From Bradyrhizobium sp. WSM1743 (lineage in GTDB: Bacteria; Pseudomonadota; Alphaproteobacteria; Rhizobiales; Xanthobacteraceae), in assembly GCF_000473065.1 (NCBI RefSeq), contig NZ_AXAZ01000081.1, positions 1 through 34,967 on the forward strand: DNA of 34,967 nucleotides. The letters are read 5' to 3'. A model generated the notes under the pieces. The model saw only the letters and a program-made list of their open reading frames with translations. It was not told the DNA's origin and made no database searches. A program made the translations under genes and the position numbers. Below, in pieces: positions 34,291 through 34,967 of this stretch; positions within the stretch are counted from its first letter, which is position 1, and each line of letters starts with the position of its first letter.

Positions 34291-34967
34291 TTCCTCATCC
34301 AGAAGATGCGCCCCTCATCGAGGGCGCGCTGAGCCAAGCTCTGAAGGATCTTAAAAATCCGACTGCGAAGCTGAGGCAGTCTGCGCAACAGCGGGCGAGG
34401 CGTCTTCGTGCGCTTAGTGCGTGGCTTAGCGTGAATCGCACAGCGAGCATCATCGGGCGGCTAAACGGCTCGAGCAGGGAGCAGGTATCCCTCGACAATG
34501 ACGTGGTAGCATTCCAACGGGCCGGAGGCAGAGTACACGGTCCCGATTTGTCGCATCTTCGAAGCTACTTGAACCTCACCGCGGCGAACCGAGAGCTGGG
34601 GCTGCCAGGGCCCGAGCAGCCGAACTCGCCGGCCGCGCAGGGCGATAGGCACTCCGGCTCGGCGAAGGATGTTCCCTCAACGCCGGCCAGCCCGAGCGCC
34701 GGAGCTTGGGTTTGGTTGGGTGAACAGCTGCAAGAACGAGCATCACCATCCATGCCCTCGTCACATGCTAAGGGCAGGCTTGAGCCATCTGTTGGTCTGA
34801 TTGCGTCGACGCCGTCCGAGTTGCACGATGATGCTGGCTTTGCGCCGTCGCATCCTGCCAGGGATCGCTCAAACACCTACGCTGGTCTTGAGCCATTTGT
34901 TGATCTGAATGCGCCAACGCCCTCCGACTTGCGGGATGATGCTCAGTTTGCGCCAGCCGATCCTGCC
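34240..34967 (+). pseudogene. Out-of-frame continuation of the repeat effector (runs off the window)
   Basis: This frame (codons in register with 34,287) is open from the G9 run to the last base. It encodes a seventh repeat (PHPEDAPLIEGALSQAL, LSAWLSVNRTASIIGRL, DNDVVAFQRAGGR), a Pro/Ser-rich linker, and then two copies of a 36-residue module, the second with FVDLNAPTPSDLRDDAQ. The 1019-aa effector (YRGLSSFTDLPSTPGSMRDDAQ) and the 24.6-kb fragment have the same module. I list it separately because as sequenced it has no start of its own; restoring one G would make a single protein of more than 1,130 aa. Confidence 0.7.
34779..34967 (+). repeat. 108-bp in-frame tandem repeat with EAR-like motif
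   Basis: The repeat starts at 34,779 (cttgagccatctgttggt) and again at 34,887 (cttgagccatttgttgat), exactly 108 bp apart, or 36 codons. The second copy is cut by the window end after 81 bp. The encoded motif DLNAPTP resembles the plant DLNxxP EAR repressor motif reported in XopD/Bel2-5-type effectors; the first copy has GLIASTP and lacks it. Confidence 0.75.

Noticed and set aside
1..34967. CRISPR array
   Set aside because: No evenly spaced short direct repeats with unique spacers were seen; the repeats present are protein-coding or long.

Overview
The window looks like accessory DNA of a Bradyrhizobium-type root-nodule bacterium. This rests on three things seen in the sequence: a gibberellin (GA) biosynthesis operon of the rhizobial kind, type III effectors of the NopD/Bel2-5/XopD (C48 SUMO-protease) class, and many small hypotheticals of a type common in Bradyrhizobium. 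Genus is an inference from protein similarity recalled from memory; no search was run.

Left third (1-10,870), mostly intact. It opens with the 5' end of an IS5-type transposase, a small basic protein and a broken Ku tail. A tightly coupled leftward operon follows (ABC ATPase, ABC-2 permease, secreted LamG-like protein), then a small secreted protein, an alpha/beta hydrolase overlapping a DUF3182 gene, and another secreted protein. On the plus strand lie a Cj0069-type ATP-grasp gene coupled to a FetA/FetB-like metal exporter, then a CsoR/RcnR-type repressor with a G/C-tract operator. The regulator is followed by an RND efflux adaptor cut off after about 63 codons.

Junction zone (10,870-15,070). 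The adaptor meets, head to head at one point, a truncated OLD/GajA-like ATPase. Next come a 45-bp 3' piece of tRNA-Lys(CTT), which is a typical att-site remnant, and a run of small hypotheticals. The last hypothetical is cut by the end of the GA operon.

GA operon and effector zone (15,070-31,400). Read leftward the operon was cyp112-cyp114-fd-sdr-cyp117-ggps-cps-ks. What remains is a cyp112 scrap, intact cyp114, fd, sdr and cyp117, a frameshifted ggps, a cps missing its C-terminus, and no ks. Between cyp117 and ggps lies a 7.2-kb block holding an intact 1019-aa C48 effector, decayed FGE/sulfatase/DUF1254 genes and a fragment of another effector. The block is flanked by diverged direct repeats of about 350 bp made from the cyp117-ggps junction. 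DUF2235 and two-TM pseudogenes follow on the right.

Right end (31,570-34,967). A second long effector-like gene carries at least seven copies of a roughly 90-residue repeat. Its frame breaks in a run of nine G and the coding continues in another frame to the window edge, entering modules with a DLN-type (EAR-like) motif. These modules also occur in the 1019-aa effector and in the fragment, so three relatives in three states of preservation lie within 17 kb. As assembled, the locus should not make gibberellin by itself, but it may still deliver a nucleus-directed SUMO protease to the plant.
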